Shown: piece after piece, positions 6,415 to 15,715 of the stretch
Position numbering within the stretch: the stretch's first letter is position 1
How the letters are laid out: the number at the start of each line of letters is the position of its first letter
Source of the DNA: Neisseria mucosa
GTDB lineage: Bacteria > Pseudomonadota > Gammaproteobacteria > Burkholderiales > Neisseriaceae
Direction of reading: 5' to 3'
Length of the DNA stretch: 64,000 nt
NCBI RefSeq assembly: GCF_003044445.1
Contig: NZ_POWX01000002.1
Coordinates: 146,404 to 210,403, forward strand
The notes under the pieces: generated by a model
Told to the model about the DNA's origin: nothing
Seen by the model: only the letters and a program-made list of their open reading frames with translations
Database searches by the model: none
Position numbers and translations under genes: made by a program

Positions 6415-8523
6415 ATGGCTTATCAAGTTCTTGCCCGCAAATGGCGTCCGAAAACCTTTGCCGATTTAGTCGGTCAGGAACACGTCGTCAAAGCCTTGCG
6501 CAACGCGCTGGACGAAGGCCGTCTGCACCATGCCTACCTGCTGACCGGCACGCGCGGCGTGGGTAAAACCACCATCGCCCGTATTTTGGCGAAAAGCCTC
6601 AACTGCGAAAACGCGCAACACGGCGAACCTTGCGGCGTGTGCCAAAGCTGTACGCAAATCGACACTGGACGCTACGTCGACCTGCTGGAAATCGACGCCG
6701 CCTCCAATACCGGTATCGACAACATCCGCGAAGTATTGGAAAACGCCCAATACGCGCCGACCGCCGGCAAATACAAAGTCTATATCATCGACGAAGTGCA
6801 TATGCTCTCCAAAAGCGCGTTCAACGCCATGTTGAAAACGCTGGAAGAGCCGCCCGAACACGTCAAATTCATCCTTGCCACCACCGATCCGCACAAAGTC
6901 CCCATCACCGTTTTGAGCCGCTGCCTGCAATTTGTCTTGCGCAACATGACTTCGCAGCAGGTTGCCGACCACCTTGCCCACGTTTTAAACAACGAAAACA
7001 TCGCCTACGAACCCGCCGCCCTGCAACTCTTAGGCCGTGCCGCCGCAGGCTCGATGCGCGATGCTTTAAGTCTGCTTGACCAAGCCATCGCCATGGGTTC
7101 GGGCAGCGTTGCCGAACAAGACGTCCGCCAAATGATAGGCGCGGTGGACAAACAATATCTGTACGAACTGCTGGCGGGTATCGTCAACCAAGACGGCGAA
7201 GCCCTGCTGGCGAAAGCGCAGGAAATGGCAGCGCGCGCCATCGGCTTTGACAGCGCGTTGAGCGAACTTGCCATGCTGTTGCAACGCCTCGCCTTGATAC
7301 AGGCAGTCCCTTCCGCTTTGGTGCACGACGACCCTGAGCGCGAAACCCTGTTGCAATTGAGCCAAGCACTCAGCGGCGAACAAATCCAGCTTTATTATCA
7401 ATGCGCCATCCACGGCAAACAGGATTTGAGCCTTGCACCTGACGAATACGCCGGCTTCGTTATGACCCTGTTGCGTATGCTTGCGTTCGCACCGTTGGCG
7501 GCGGATGCGCACGACATTGGCGGACATATTGAAAACACCGAGCTGCATTCTGCCGAAACGGGTGTTCATACCGCAAAAAAGCCCTTGCAACTTCCCACGT
7601 CTGAAGCCGCCAAACCATCCGTTCAGACGACCCCTACGCCTGCCACGTCGTCTGAAAACAAGGTTGCCGAACCGGTTCCGACTCAAGAAAACAACGACGT
7701 ACCGCCTTGGGAAGACGCACCAGGCGATGAAGAAACCGTAACGGACACGCCTGCGCAAGAGTCAGCGGAGAGTGTTCAGACGACCTCTGAAGCAGCAGAT
7801 GCTCCGTCCGCAAACGAAGCAGAAACCCCGTTTCAGACGACCCCTCAAGCCGAAACGTCGTCTGAAAACCTTGAAAACACAAACCCAATTCAGACGACCC
7901 CAATCGCTGAAGCCGCAGAAGCAGAAGCGTTTCCGCATGATGATACCGCAGAGCCCTTCTACGGTTACGTTTCTCCCGAGCATGACTATCCCGTAGCAGA
8001 CAGCGCAGAAATGCCCCCGCCGCCGGATTGGGAACACGCCGTTCCTGCCGATACGGCAGAAGCCGAAGAAGACAGCGACGACGAAGACGACACGCAGTTT
8101 GCACCGTTGCCCGAGTTTTCCACCGAAAACTGGGCGGCAATCGTCCGACACTTCGCCCGCAAGCTTGGCGCCGCGCAAATGCTGGCGCAACACGCCGCAT
8201 GGACGAACTACGACACAGACAGCCATCTGATGATGCTGTCGATGACCGACGAAGCCCGCGCGACCGCCAACAAAGAGCGGCTCGACAAAATCAAAAACAC
8301 GCTCGCTGAAGCCTACGGTCTGCCATTGAAATTGCAAACCGAACCGTGGCGCGACGATGCAGGCTGGGAAACCCCGACCATGCGCCGCCAACGCCTCCAG
8401 CTCGAAGGCAGGCAACAGGCACAGGATTTGCTCGAAGCCGACGAAACCGCGCGTCAGGTTTTAAAAGTTTTCGAAGCCAAATGGCAGCCCGATTCTTTGG
8501 AATTGGCGGAGCAGGCGGAATAA
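6415..8523 (+). CDS. dnaX: DNA polymerase III subunits gamma and tau
   Basis: ATPase of the clamp loader; tau also links the polymerase cores to the helicase. 702 residues. Walker A is GTRGVGKTT (45-53); the zinc site is Cys64, 73, 76 and 79; the Walker B region is YIIDEVHML, and sensor 1 is LATTDP. Domain III ends near residue 370. A linker of about 200 residues rich in Pro, Thr, Ala, Ser and Glu follows and carries six in-frame DUS copies read as QTT or SSE. The tau-specific C-terminal domain begins near FSTENWAAIVRHFARKLG. An A AAA AAG heptamer after codon 386 could yield a short gamma product. Followed by ebfC, as in many bacteria. Confidence 0.97.
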   Translation: MAYQVLARKWRPKTFADLVGQEHVVKALRNALDEGRLHHAYLLTGTRGVGKTTIARILAKSLNCENAQHGEPCGVCQSCTQIDTGRYVDLLEIDAASNTGIDNIREVLENAQYAPTAGKYKVYIIDEVHMLSKSAFNAMLKTLEEPPEHVKFILATTDPHKVPITVLSRCLQFVLRNMTSQQVADHLAHVLNNENIAYEPAALQLLGRAAAGSMRDALSLLDQAIAMGSGSVAEQDVRQMIGAVDKQYLYELLAGIVNQDGEALLAKAQEMAARAIGFDSALSELAMLLQRLALIQAVPSALVHDDPERETLLQLSQALSGEQIQLYYQCAIHGKQDLSLAPDEYAGFVMTLLRMLAFAPLAADAHDIGGHIENTELHSAETGVHTAKKPLQLPTSEAAKPSVQTTPTPATSSENKVAEPVPTQENNDVPPWEDAPGDEETVTDTPAQESAESVQTTSEAADAPSANEAETPFQTTPQAETSSENLENTNPIQTTPIAEAAEAEAFPHDDTAEPFYGYVSPEHDYPVADSAEMPPPPDWEHAVPADTAEAEEDSDDEDDTQFAPLPEFSTENWAAIVRHFARKLGAAQMLAQHAAWTNYDTDSHLMMLSMTDEARATANKERLDKIKNTLAEAYGLPLKLQTEPWRDDAGWETPTMRRQRLQLEGRQQAQDLLEADETARQVLKVFEAKWQPDSLELAEQAE
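7575..7629 (+). promoter_or_regulatory. Candidate programmed -1 frameshift site in dnaX
   Basis: In the dnaX frame the bases read GCA AAA AAG CCC, that is, the slippery heptamer A AAA AAG at 7575-7581. After a -1 shift the ribosome would add seven codons (GCC CTT GCA ACT TCC CAC GTC) and stop at TGA 7602-7604, giving a product of about 396 residues that ends just after domain III. Downstream, CGTCTGAA (7598-7605) can pair with TTCAGACG (7622-7629). The E. coli dnaX gene uses the same heptamer; the spacing to the hairpin here (16 bases) is longer than in E. coli. Confidence 0.55.
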
Positions 8524-8567
8524 CGGCAATCGAGAATTTCCGTTTCCATTCGGATACATAAACATTC

Positions 8568-8606
8568 AGGTCGTCTGAAAACCGTCAACCCGCTTTCAGA
8601 CGACCC
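8568..8606 (+). terminator. DUS inverted pair between dnaX and ebfC
   Basis: AGGTCGTCTGAAA pairs with TTTCAGACGACCC; no long T run, so termination may be weak and ebfC may be read through from dnaX. Confidence 0.55.
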
Positions 8607-8666
8607 TTAGACACCAAAACGGTATCACCCCATCACCTTAACGATTCAACCACAGGAGTTTTAAAT

Positions 8667-9002
8667 ATGTTCGGAAAAGCCGGATTAGGCGGCCTGATGA
8701 AACAGGCGCAGCAAATGCAGGAAAACATGAAAAAAGCGCAAGCGAAACTTGCCGAGACCGAAGTAGAAGGCGAAGCAGGCAACGGCTTGGTTAAAGTCGT
8801 GATGACCTGTTCCCACGTTGTCCGCAAACTCGAAATCAGCCCCGACCTGATTCAAGAAGCCGCAGACGACAAAGAAATGCTCGAAGATTTGGTGCTCGCC
8901 GCCATCAACGCCGCTTCTGAAAAAGCCGAAGAAACCACCAATAAAACCATGGGTGCGTTCACCCAAGGTCTGCCCGCAGGCATGGGTGACTTCTTCCGTT
9001 AA
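8667..9002 (+). CDS. ebfC: YbaB/EbfC family nucleoid-associated protein
   Basis: 111 residues beginning MFGKAGLGGLMKQAQQMQENMKKAQ, with the family core VEGEAGNGLVKVVMTCSHVVRKLEISPD and a Gly-rich tail. Forms dimers that bind DNA and coat the nucleoid. A CAGGAG ribosome site lies eight bases before the ATG. Its place directly after dnaX, and with recO nearby, is the conserved dnaX-ebfC-rec neighbourhood. Confidence 0.95.
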   Translation: MFGKAGLGGLMKQAQQMQENMKKAQAKLAETEVEGEAGNGLVKVVMTCSHVVRKLEISPDLIQEAADDKEMLEDLVLAAINAASEKAEETTNKTMGAFTQGLPAGMGDFFR

Positions 9003-9023
9003 ACCCGCGCCGTAAAAGCAAAT

Positions 9024-9065
9024 AAAGGTCGTCTGAAACGCCCAAAAGCAGTTTCAGACGACCTT
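9024..9065 (+). terminator. DUS-pair terminator of ebfC
   Basis: AAAGGTCGTCTGAAAC pairs with GTTTCAGACGACCTT. A further single DUS in opposite orientation lies at about 9101-9114. Confidence 0.7.
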
Positions 9066-9134
9066 CGGATTATCGGTTTGACAAATCGATACCCGTCCAA
9101 TATTTTCAGACGACCCCTGCCCGCTTTGGTAAAA

Positions 9135-9290
9135 TATAGTGGATTAACAAAAATCAGGACAAGGCGACGAAGCCGCAGACAGTACAGATAGTACGGAACC
9201 GATTCACTTGGTGCTTCAGCACCTTAGAGAATCGTTCTCTTTGAGCTAAGGCGAGGCAACGCCGTACTGGTTTAAAGTTAATACACTATA
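9135..9290. repeat. Correia element, full-length (156 bp)
   Basis: Starts TATAGTGGATTAAC and ends AATACACTATA; one base in the right terminus differs from the usual ATCCACTATA. It lies 53 bases before recO and could influence its transcription. Confidence 0.95.
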
Positions 9291-9343
9291 CACCATACAA
9301 TCAACCGCCCTTTTCCACCATTCCCCAGCAACGCCAACTGCCC

Positions 9344-10084
9344 ATGACCAACCAGCGCATCAACCACGAACCCGTCTTCCTACTTGCTTCCGCCCCTTGG
9401 CGCGAGAGCAGTTTGTGGGTGGAAGTGTTCAGCCGCCGCTACGGGCGCGTGGCGTTATTGGCGAGAAGTGCGCGCAAGCGGCAGAGCGAGCTGCGCGGCG
9501 TGTTGGTGCCGTTTGTACCGGTCAGCGCCTCTTGGTACGGTTCGCAAGAGTTGAAAACGCTGCATCGTGCGGAGTGGATAGGCGGCTGGCCGCAGCCACA
9601 AGGCAGAGCTTTGTTCAGCGGCCTGTATATCAACGAACTAATGCTCAAACTGACGGCTCGAGAAGACCCGATACCCGAGCTTTACGACGCGCTGGAGGCG
9701 GTCATGCGGGCGGTATGTGGCGAAAGCAGCCATACCGCCGCGCTGCGACGCTTTGAATGGACTTTACTTACCCGCTTGGGATTTGCGCCCGATTTGTTCC
9801 ACGATGGCAATGGCGAAGCAATCCGCGCCGAAGAAACCTACTGGCTGACGCCTGAAACCGCGGTCGTCCCCATCGAAGAAGCCGAACGCTTCAATCCGCG
9901 CAACCATGGTGTTGCAGTCGGCGGCAACATCTTGATTCATCTGCGCGAAGGCGATTTCACCCACTCCGAAAGCCTCGGACAGTCGCTAAAAATTACGCGC
10001 CTACTGATTGACAACCTCCTGCCCGAAGGCATTAAATCCAGACAGGTTTTGCAACAGCTCCAGCAATTCAGTTTCGGCGTTTAA
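9344..10084 (+). CDS. recO: DNA repair protein RecO
   Basis: Mediator that, with RecR, loads RecA onto single-stranded DNA coated by SSB. 246 residues: N-terminal OB fold (VFLLASAPWRESSLWVEVFSRRYGRVALLARSARK) and helical C-terminal domain (LFSGLYINELMLKLTAREDPIPELYDALE, RRFEWTLLTRLGFAPDL). The start MTNQRINHEP places the OB fold at the usual distance. Single gene between a Correia element and a convergent DMP19 gene. Confidence 0.95.
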   Translation: MTNQRINHEPVFLLASAPWRESSLWVEVFSRRYGRVALLARSARKRQSELRGVLVPFVPVSASWYGSQELKTLHRAEWIGGWPQPQGRALFSGLYINELMLKLTAREDPIPELYDALEAVMRAVCGESSHTAALRRFEWTLLTRLGFAPDLFHDGNGEAIRAEETYWLTPETAVVPIEEAERFNPRNHGVAVGGNILIHLREGDFTHSESLGQSLKITRLLIDNLLPEGIKSRQVLQQLQQFSFGV

Positions 10085-10165
10085 TCCTTTTCAGACGACC
10101 TTTTCATTTCGATTTTTTCTCTTAGTTTCATCCTGATGCGGAAAATCAAAAGCATACCGTGCACA

Positions 10166-10660
10166 TCAATCCGCAATCTCTGCGAACTTCTCCCAATTTG
10201 CCAACACATACGCCACAGCCGCCGCCATATCGTCGTCCGTGATTTCGTAATATTCGCCGTCCAATTCCTCAAAATCGGGAAACTTAGCACGAATCTCGTC
10301 CAAAGATGCCCCGCCATCCGCCATTTCCTCGATTTTTGCGCCGTCCCGCTCGTATAAAGCCTTCGCTTTATCCAAAATCTTAGGCGTCGGTTTAATCCGC
10401 CAGCGGCGCAGGCTGTCGGCAACGGGGTTATGGAACACATATTCGCCGTAACCTGCCGCGATCAGCTGCACAAAGCCGCCCTCCTGCACTTGGCTGTCCA
10501 AATAGCAGTAAGCCGTCAGCGTGTGCTGCTCGTCGTTCAAACACCGCATTTCCTCATCGCCTGCCGCATCCGTATAATCCAAATACGCCGCGCTCAATGT
10601 GTAGAGGAATTCTGCCGCATCTTGAGGGTTCAAATCATCCTGCCGGAAAAGTGTCGTCAT
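10166..10660 (-). CDS. DNA mimic protein DMP19 (DUF4375)
   Basis: 164 residues, strongly acidic, beginning MTTLFRQDDLNPQDAAEFLYTLSAAYLDYTDAAG. This matches the meningococcal DNA mimic DMP19, whose surface carboxylates imitate the DNA phosphate backbone and which captures the helix-turn-helix repressor NHTF (known for the family). Many Asp/Glu residues in the second half (DGGASLDEI, DFEELDGEYYEITDDDMAAA) fit this. The partner gene is not in the window. Convergent with recO. Confidence 0.85.
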   Translation of the reverse strand: MTTLFRQDDLNPQDAAEFLYTLSAAYLDYTDAAGDEEMRCLNDEQHTLTAYCYLDSQVQEGGFVQLIAAGYGEYVFHNPVADSLRRWRIKPTPKILDKAKALYERDGAKIEEMADGGASLDEIRAKFPDFEELDGEYYEITDDDMAAAVAYVLANWEKFAEIAD

Positions 10661-10783
10661 GTTAAAGCCAGTCTGAAATAAAGTGGATTTAAAGCTGATT
10701 TATAAAAATTGCATTATAACCAAAGCATTATCAAATCAAAACTTCTTTTCAGACGACCTTTTGCGCTGCACAAGAAGGCGATA

Positions 10784-10940
10784 TATAGTGGATTAACAAA
10801 AATCAGGACAAGGCGACGAAGCCGCAGACAGTACAAGATAGTACGGAACCGATTCACTTGGTGCTTCAGCACCTTAGAGAATCGTTCTCTTTGAGCTAAG
10901 GCGAGGCAACGCCGTCCTGGTTTAAAGTTAATCCACTATA
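10784..10940. repeat. Correia element, full-length (157 bp)
   Basis: TATAGTGGATTAAC to ATCCACTATA. It carries an extra A in the usual ACAGTACAGATAGTACGG (here ACAGTACAAGATAGTACGG). Its right end is 35 bases before a zinc-finger gene, close enough to supply its promoter. Confidence 0.95.
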
Positions 10941-10975
10941 TCGTACAATAAGGTCGGATTTACCAAGGAAAAATC

Positions 10976-11167
10976 ATGAACGCAAACACCGAAACCGTCG
11001 TTATCCAGCCCAAAGACCTGCCGCTGCACTGCTCCGGCCCCAATCACGAAACTTGGAACGGGCATCCGCGCGTCTTCCTCCCGATTCAGTCCGACAGCGA
11101 CATTGAATGCCCCTACTGCGGAACGCGTTACCATCTCGAAGGCCACATTCCCCACCACCATTATTGA
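10976..11167 (+). CDS. Small zf-CHCC zinc-finger protein
   Basis: 63 residues. One Cys and one His precede the C-terminal knuckle IECPYCGTRYHLEGH, together the C-H-C-C pattern of the NDUFS6-like zinc-finger family. AAGGAA precedes the ATG. Small proteins of this family are common in proteobacteria with unknown exact role. The stop is six bases before the following lipoprotein start, so the two are probably co-transcribed from the promoter region at or near the Correia element. Confidence 0.8.
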   Translation: MNANTETVVIQPKDLPLHCSGPNHETWNGHPRVFLPIQSDSDIECPYCGTRYHLEGHIPHHHY

Positions 11168-11173
11168 GCCGCT

Positions 11174-11521
11174 ATGAAGAGATCCGCCCTCCTGCTGTTG
11201 CTCGGACTGTGTGCCGCCTGCGGTTCGTATAAAGCCGTCCGCCCCGATGCCCCGCGCGCCGTCGTTGTCGAAGCGCAAAACAACGCCATCCGCTACCAAG
11301 CCGCCGACGGCAGCCGCATCTCCGCCATCTACGTCAACAGCAACAGCCCGATGACGGTCGAGCTGCATCAGGGAAGTACGGTTGAAAAACTGACGCAAAC
11401 CCATTCGATGACCAAAACCACGGAATACCGCAACGCAAGCACAAGATGGCAGCTTCAAGACGGCTTCGCCACGCTTACCCGTGGCGGTAAAACCGTCGTT
11501 TTCACCGAAATCATCGAATAA
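11174..11521 (+). CDS. Lipoprotein, possibly MliC-like
   Basis: 115 residues with signal peptide and lipobox LCAAC, so a predicted lipoprotein. The mature part is a small beta-rich domain (IRYQAADGSRISAIYVNS, MTVELHQGSTVEKLTQ, RWQLQDGFATLTRGGKTVVF). The order of strands recalls the MliC-type C-type lysozyme inhibitors, but the paired Cys typical of that family are missing, so this is a weak suggestion. Probably in an operon with the zinc-finger gene. Confidence 0.6.
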   Translation: MKRSALLLLLGLCAACGSYKAVRPDAPRAVVVEAQNNAIRYQAADGSRISAIYVNSNSPMTVELHQGSTVEKLTQTHSMTKTTEYRNASTRWQLQDGFATLTRGGKTVVFTEIIE

Positions 11522-11541
11522 TCCTGTCTGAAATCCTTATC

Positions 11542-11590
11542 AAAAGGTCGTCTGAAAAACCTTACACGATGGTTTTTCAGACGACCTTTT
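11542..11590 (+). terminator. DUS-pair terminator
   Basis: AAAAGGTCGTCTGAAAAACC pairs with GGTTTTTCAGACGACCTTTT. It closes the zinc-finger/lipoprotein pair. Confidence 0.8.
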
Positions 11591-11718
11591 GACAAGTTCG
11601 GTATCGTAAATCCACATCGGAAGTATCTGTTCAGTTATTCCCTCCTGCGCGGAGACGGTAAACCCGGAGGTTCGGGCTTGCGGCAATCTTTAAGCACCTC
11701 TAAAAAACCGAAGGCTGG

Positions 11719-11738
11719 ATTCCCGCCTGCGCGGGAAT
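11719..11738. repeat. dRS3 repeat
   Basis: ATTCCCGCCTGCGCGGGAAT, the neisserial dRS3 pattern. It lies in the 374-base gap 11522-11895, which otherwise holds two DUS pairs and nothing else I can identify. Confidence 0.9.
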
Positions 11739-11804
11739 GACGGCGATTTAGGCAGCTTCGATAAATTGTTATCTGCCTTTTAAAAACAGCTACACCTTCA
11801 AATC

Positions 11805-11849
11805 AAAGGTCGTCTGAAAACTGCAATATGCGGTTTTCAGACGACCTTT
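11805..11849 (-). terminator. DUS-pair terminator of apbE-nqrM
   Basis: AAAGGTCGTCTGAAAAC pairs with GTTTTCAGACGACCTTT. It sits just downstream of nqrM on the minus strand. Confidence 0.7.
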
Positions 11850-11895
11850 TGTGTTGCCAAGCTCAAAGCAAGGCTGAACCTGATTCGGGCAGGGT

Positions 11896-12117
11896 TTAGT
11901 GATCGACGGTGATGCCTTTGTTTTCCTGCTGTTTCTGTTCGTCCAGTTTCTTTTGCAGGGTGTCGCACGGGGTGTCGCAGTCGCAGACTTTTTTCATGCC
12001 CAGCGAGGAAATGCCGCCGCAACTGCCTTTGATGGTGCGCTTGGAGAAAATATAGCCGACCGCCATGCCGAGGATGACGAGGAGGAAAAGGCCGAAGGTG
12101 AGGAGTAGGGTTTTCAT
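11896..12117 (-). CDS. nqrM: Na+-NQR maturation factor NqrM
   Basis: 73 residues: one N-terminal membrane helix (MKTLLLTFGLFLLVILGMAVGYIF) and a Cys-rich tail with GSCGGI and VCDCDTPCD. NqrM helps deliver iron to the cysteine-ligated centre of the sodium-pumping NADH:quinone oxidoreductase (known for the family). It lies 38 bases after apbE in the same direction, as in many nqr loci; the nqrA-F genes are not in this window. Confidence 0.88.
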   Translation of the reverse strand: MKTLLLTFGLFLLVILGMAVGYIFSKRTIKGSCGGISSLGMKKVCDCDTPCDTLQKKLDEQKQQENKGITVDH

Positions 12118-12155
12118 GATGGTGTTCCTGTGGGATGGATATGAGTGCGTGGATA

Positions 12156-13205
12156 TTAATGGAGTAGTTTTTTAAACGCGCCGGACATTTCGGTGCGGTA
12201 GCCGTTTTGTTCGCGGATAATCAGGAAAACGGCGAGGTTTTGCTGTTCGGCGAGTTTGAGGGCTTCGGTTTCGCCAAGTACGAAAAGTCCGGTGGACAGA
12301 CCGTCGGCAGTGGTGGCGTTGTCGGCGACGACGCTGATGGAGGCGAGACGGTGCGACAGCGGACGGCGGGTTTTGGGGTCGATGATGTGGGACAGCCGCC
12401 TGCCTTGCGGGTCAACGTGGAAAATGCGGTAGTCGCCGGAGGTGGCGAGAGAGCGGTTGTCGAGGGGGATGACGATTTGGGTGTTGCCGCCTTGGACGAT
12501 GTTGGGCTGTTCGATGCCGATGCGCCAAGGTTCGCCTTGGGCGTTGCGTCCTTTGCCGTGCAACTCGCCGCCTATTTCGACAAGGTAGTTGTTGATGCCG
12601 AGTTTTTCAAGTTCGCCTGCCACTTTGTCCACGCCGAATCCTTTGGCGATGGAGGAAAGGTCGAGATAGGTTTCGGGCTGGGTTTTGGCGAGCGTGGCTT
12701 GTTTGCCGTCTTGCGTGAGGATGATTTTGTCGGTACCGGTTTGGGCGGCGGCTTTGTCGATTTCAGCTTGGGTGGGTTCGCGGGTGATTTCTTTGTTTGG
12801 CCCGAAGCCCCAAAGGTTGACGAGCGGGCCGACGGTTACGTCAAGCGCGCCTTGTGTGAGGCGGTTGAGGCGTAAGGCTTCGGCGGTAACGGCGGCGAAA
12901 TCGGCGGAAACGGGCATGGGTTTGCGGGTTTCGCGCATTTGGTTGAAGCGGCTGATTTCGGAGTCTTCGCGGTAGGTGGACATTTGGCGGTTGACTTCTT
13001 CGAGCGCGCCGTCAATCTGCTTTTTCACGGCTTCGGGTGCGGGCGGGTTGGGAAGGTCGTCTGAAAGGTATTTGACGGTATAGGTCGTGCCCATCGTTTC
13101 GCCCTGAAGCACGGTTTGTTCGGATGTTTTTTTGCCGCATGCGCCCAAGGGCAGGGTAAGGGCGAGGGCGGCGGCAAGGGCGGGAATGGCGGAGGGCAGG
13201 TGCAT
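12156..13205 (-). CDS. apbE: FAD:protein FMN transferase ApbE, lipoprotein
   Basis: Attaches FMN to Thr in NqrB and NqrC (and in related proteins) on the periplasmic side. 349 residues from MHLPSAIPALAAALAL; lipobox LGAC. Family signatures GTTYTVKY, a long helix with MSTYREDSEISRFNQ, LDLSSIAKGFGVDKVAGELEKLG, NYLVEIGGELHGKG, ATSGDYR and the C-terminal SVVADNATTADGLSTGLFVLG. The frame is open 40 codons upstream but only the chosen Met gives the signal peptide. The pair with nqrM supports the flavinylation role in Na+-NQR. Confidence 0.95.
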   Translation of the reverse strand: MHLPSAIPALAAALALTLPLGACGKKTSEQTVLQGETMGTTYTVKYLSDDLPNPPAPEAVKKQIDGALEEVNRQMSTYREDSEISRFNQMRETRKPMPVSADFAAVTAEALRLNRLTQGALDVTVGPLVNLWGFGPNKEITREPTQAEIDKAAAQTGTDKIILTQDGKQATLAKTQPETYLDLSSIAKGFGVDKVAGELEKLGINNYLVEIGGELHGKGRNAQGEPWRIGIEQPNIVQGGNTQIVIPLDNRSLATSGDYRIFHVDPQGRRLSHIIDPKTRRPLSHRLASISVVADNATTADGLSTGLFVLGETEALKLAEQQNLAVFLIIREQNGYRTEMSGAFKKLLH

Positions 13206-13403
13206 GATAGGGTGTTCGGGTGTTTTCAGACGACGTATTGTAACGTAAAACGCAAGGGCGCGCGGCTTGCGGGGGAAGGGCTTTTCTGCTAACATCCGCG
13301 CTGCATTAAGAGTTGGGAATTCCATGCCAACCTGCTTTTCAGACGGAAAGGTAAGGTGGACGGCTGCAAAGCCGATGTGGTCCGAGAGGGCAATTCAAAT
13401 CCC

Positions 13404-13426
13404 CCCGCTTGATGCGGGAATTTTTT
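13404..13426 (+). promoter_or_regulatory. Terminator-like hairpin in the metK leader
   Basis: CCCGC TTGAT GCGGG followed by AATTTTTTT, about 170 bases before the metK start. It resembles a degenerate dRS3 half-palindrome. It could terminate transcripts early, or be inert. The rest of the 393-base gap 13206-13598 holds single DUS copies (near 13225 and 13552) and no recognisable riboswitch. Confidence 0.35.
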
Positions 13427-13598
13427 TGCCTGTATGTTCTGTACGGGCAGGATTCCGAACCGCTTTATCCAAGTGGGAATATTTATCATTTGGATGGAGC
13501 GCAGGTGGAAATTTTGTTATGATTTCCGTTGTGGGATATATGATGAAACAACAGGTCGTCTGAAAGCGGACGGCTTGTTTTTGAAGGAAAATATTGAA

Positions 13599-14768
<1,170 letters not shown>

Positions 14769-14777
14769 AAAGGTACT

Positions 14778-14811
14778 AAAGGTCGTCTGAAAGGGAGTTT
14801 CAGACGACCTT
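14778..14811 (+). terminator. DUS-pair terminator of metK
   Basis: AAAGGTCGTCTGAAAGGGAG then TTTCAGACGACCTT; short loop. Confidence 0.75.
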
Positions 14812-14847
14812 CCATCCTTATGGCAACTGCAATTTTTCCCAATCAGC

Positions 14848-14877
14848 AAGGCAGCATGCATCGGTATGCTGCCTTTT
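14848..14877 (+). terminator. Second intrinsic terminator after metK
   Basis: AAGGCAGCAT and ATGCTGCCTTTTT form a 10-base-pair stem with a T run. It separates metK from pdxJ, whose promoter must lie in the 57 bases that remain or within the hairpin region. Confidence 0.8.
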
Positions 14878-14934
14878 TCGACCAGAAAGATTACAATTAG
14901 CGGGTCGTCTGAAAATCCAAAGAAAGGACACATC

Positions 14935-15663
14935 ATGCTCTTAGGCGTAAACATCGACCACATCGCCACCGTCCGCAACGCCCGCGGCACGACCTATCCC
15001 AGCCCTGTGGAAGCGGCATTGGTCGCGGAAACGCACGGTGCGGATTTGATTACCATGCACCTGCGCGAAGACCGCCGCCACATCAAAGACGCGGACGTGT
15101 TCGCCGTCAAAAACGCCATCCGCACGCGCCTAAACCTTGAAATGGCGTTGACTGAAGAAATGCTGGAAAACGCGCTTAAAGTCATGCCGCAAGACGTGTG
15201 CATCGTGCCTGAAAAACGTCAGGAAATCACGACCGAAGGCGGTTTGGACGTATTGGCGCAACAAGAAAAAATTGCCGAATTCACTAAAATCCTGACCGAC
15301 GCAGGCATCCGCGTTTCGCTCTTCATCGATGCAGACAACGATCAAATCCAAGCCGCCTATGATGTCGGCGCGCCCGTTATCGAGCTGCACACCGGCGCAT
15401 ACGCCGACGCACACAGCCACGCCGAACAAATCCAACAATTCGAGCGTCTGCAAAACGGCGCGCATTTTGCCAGTGATTTGGGCTTGGTCGTCAACGCCGG
15501 ACACGGACTGACCATACACAACGTTACCCCCATCGCCCAAATCCTCGCCATCCGCGAGTTGAACATCGGACATTCGCTGATTGCCCAAGCCCTCTTCCTC
15601 GGCCTGCCCGAAGCCGTCCGCCAGATGAAGGAAACCATGTTCAGGGCAAGGCTGCTGCCTTGA
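14935..15663 (+). CDS. pdxJ: Pyridoxine 5'-phosphate synthase
   Basis: Condenses 1-deoxyxylulose-5-phosphate with 3-amino-1-hydroxyacetone phosphate to form pyridoxine phosphate. 242 residues from MLLGVNIDHIATVRNARGT. TIM-barrel signatures: ITMHLREDRRHIKD, CIVPEKRQEITTEGGLD, IDADNDQIQAA, IELHTGAYAD and LGLVVNAGHGLTIHNV, with GHSLIAQALFLGL at the phosphate site. A GAAAGGA site precedes the ATG. Likely co-transcribed with acpS, which starts 53 bases later, as in many proteobacteria. Confidence 0.97.
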   Translation: MLLGVNIDHIATVRNARGTTYPSPVEAALVAETHGADLITMHLREDRRHIKDADVFAVKNAIRTRLNLEMALTEEMLENALKVMPQDVCIVPEKRQEITTEGGLDVLAQQEKIAEFTKILTDAGIRVSLFIDADNDQIQAAYDVGAPVIELHTGAYADAHSHAEQIQQFERLQNGAHFASDLGLVVNAGHGLTIHNVTPIAQILAIRELNIGHSLIAQALFLGLPEAVRQMKETMFRARLLP

Positions 15664-15715
15664 TAGGCGACACCCACCTTTTCAGACGACCTTCTCTCAA
15701 CAAGGAGACCACCGC

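Noticed and set aside
10709..10894. Small frames ending [18 protein letters not shown] (also at 607-813 and 63273-63500)
   Set aside because: The shared tail is a translation of the Correia element; these are not genes.
13206..13598. SAM riboswitch before metK
   Set aside because: No conserved SAM-I or SAM-II core could be seen; such switches are not expected here in Neisseria.
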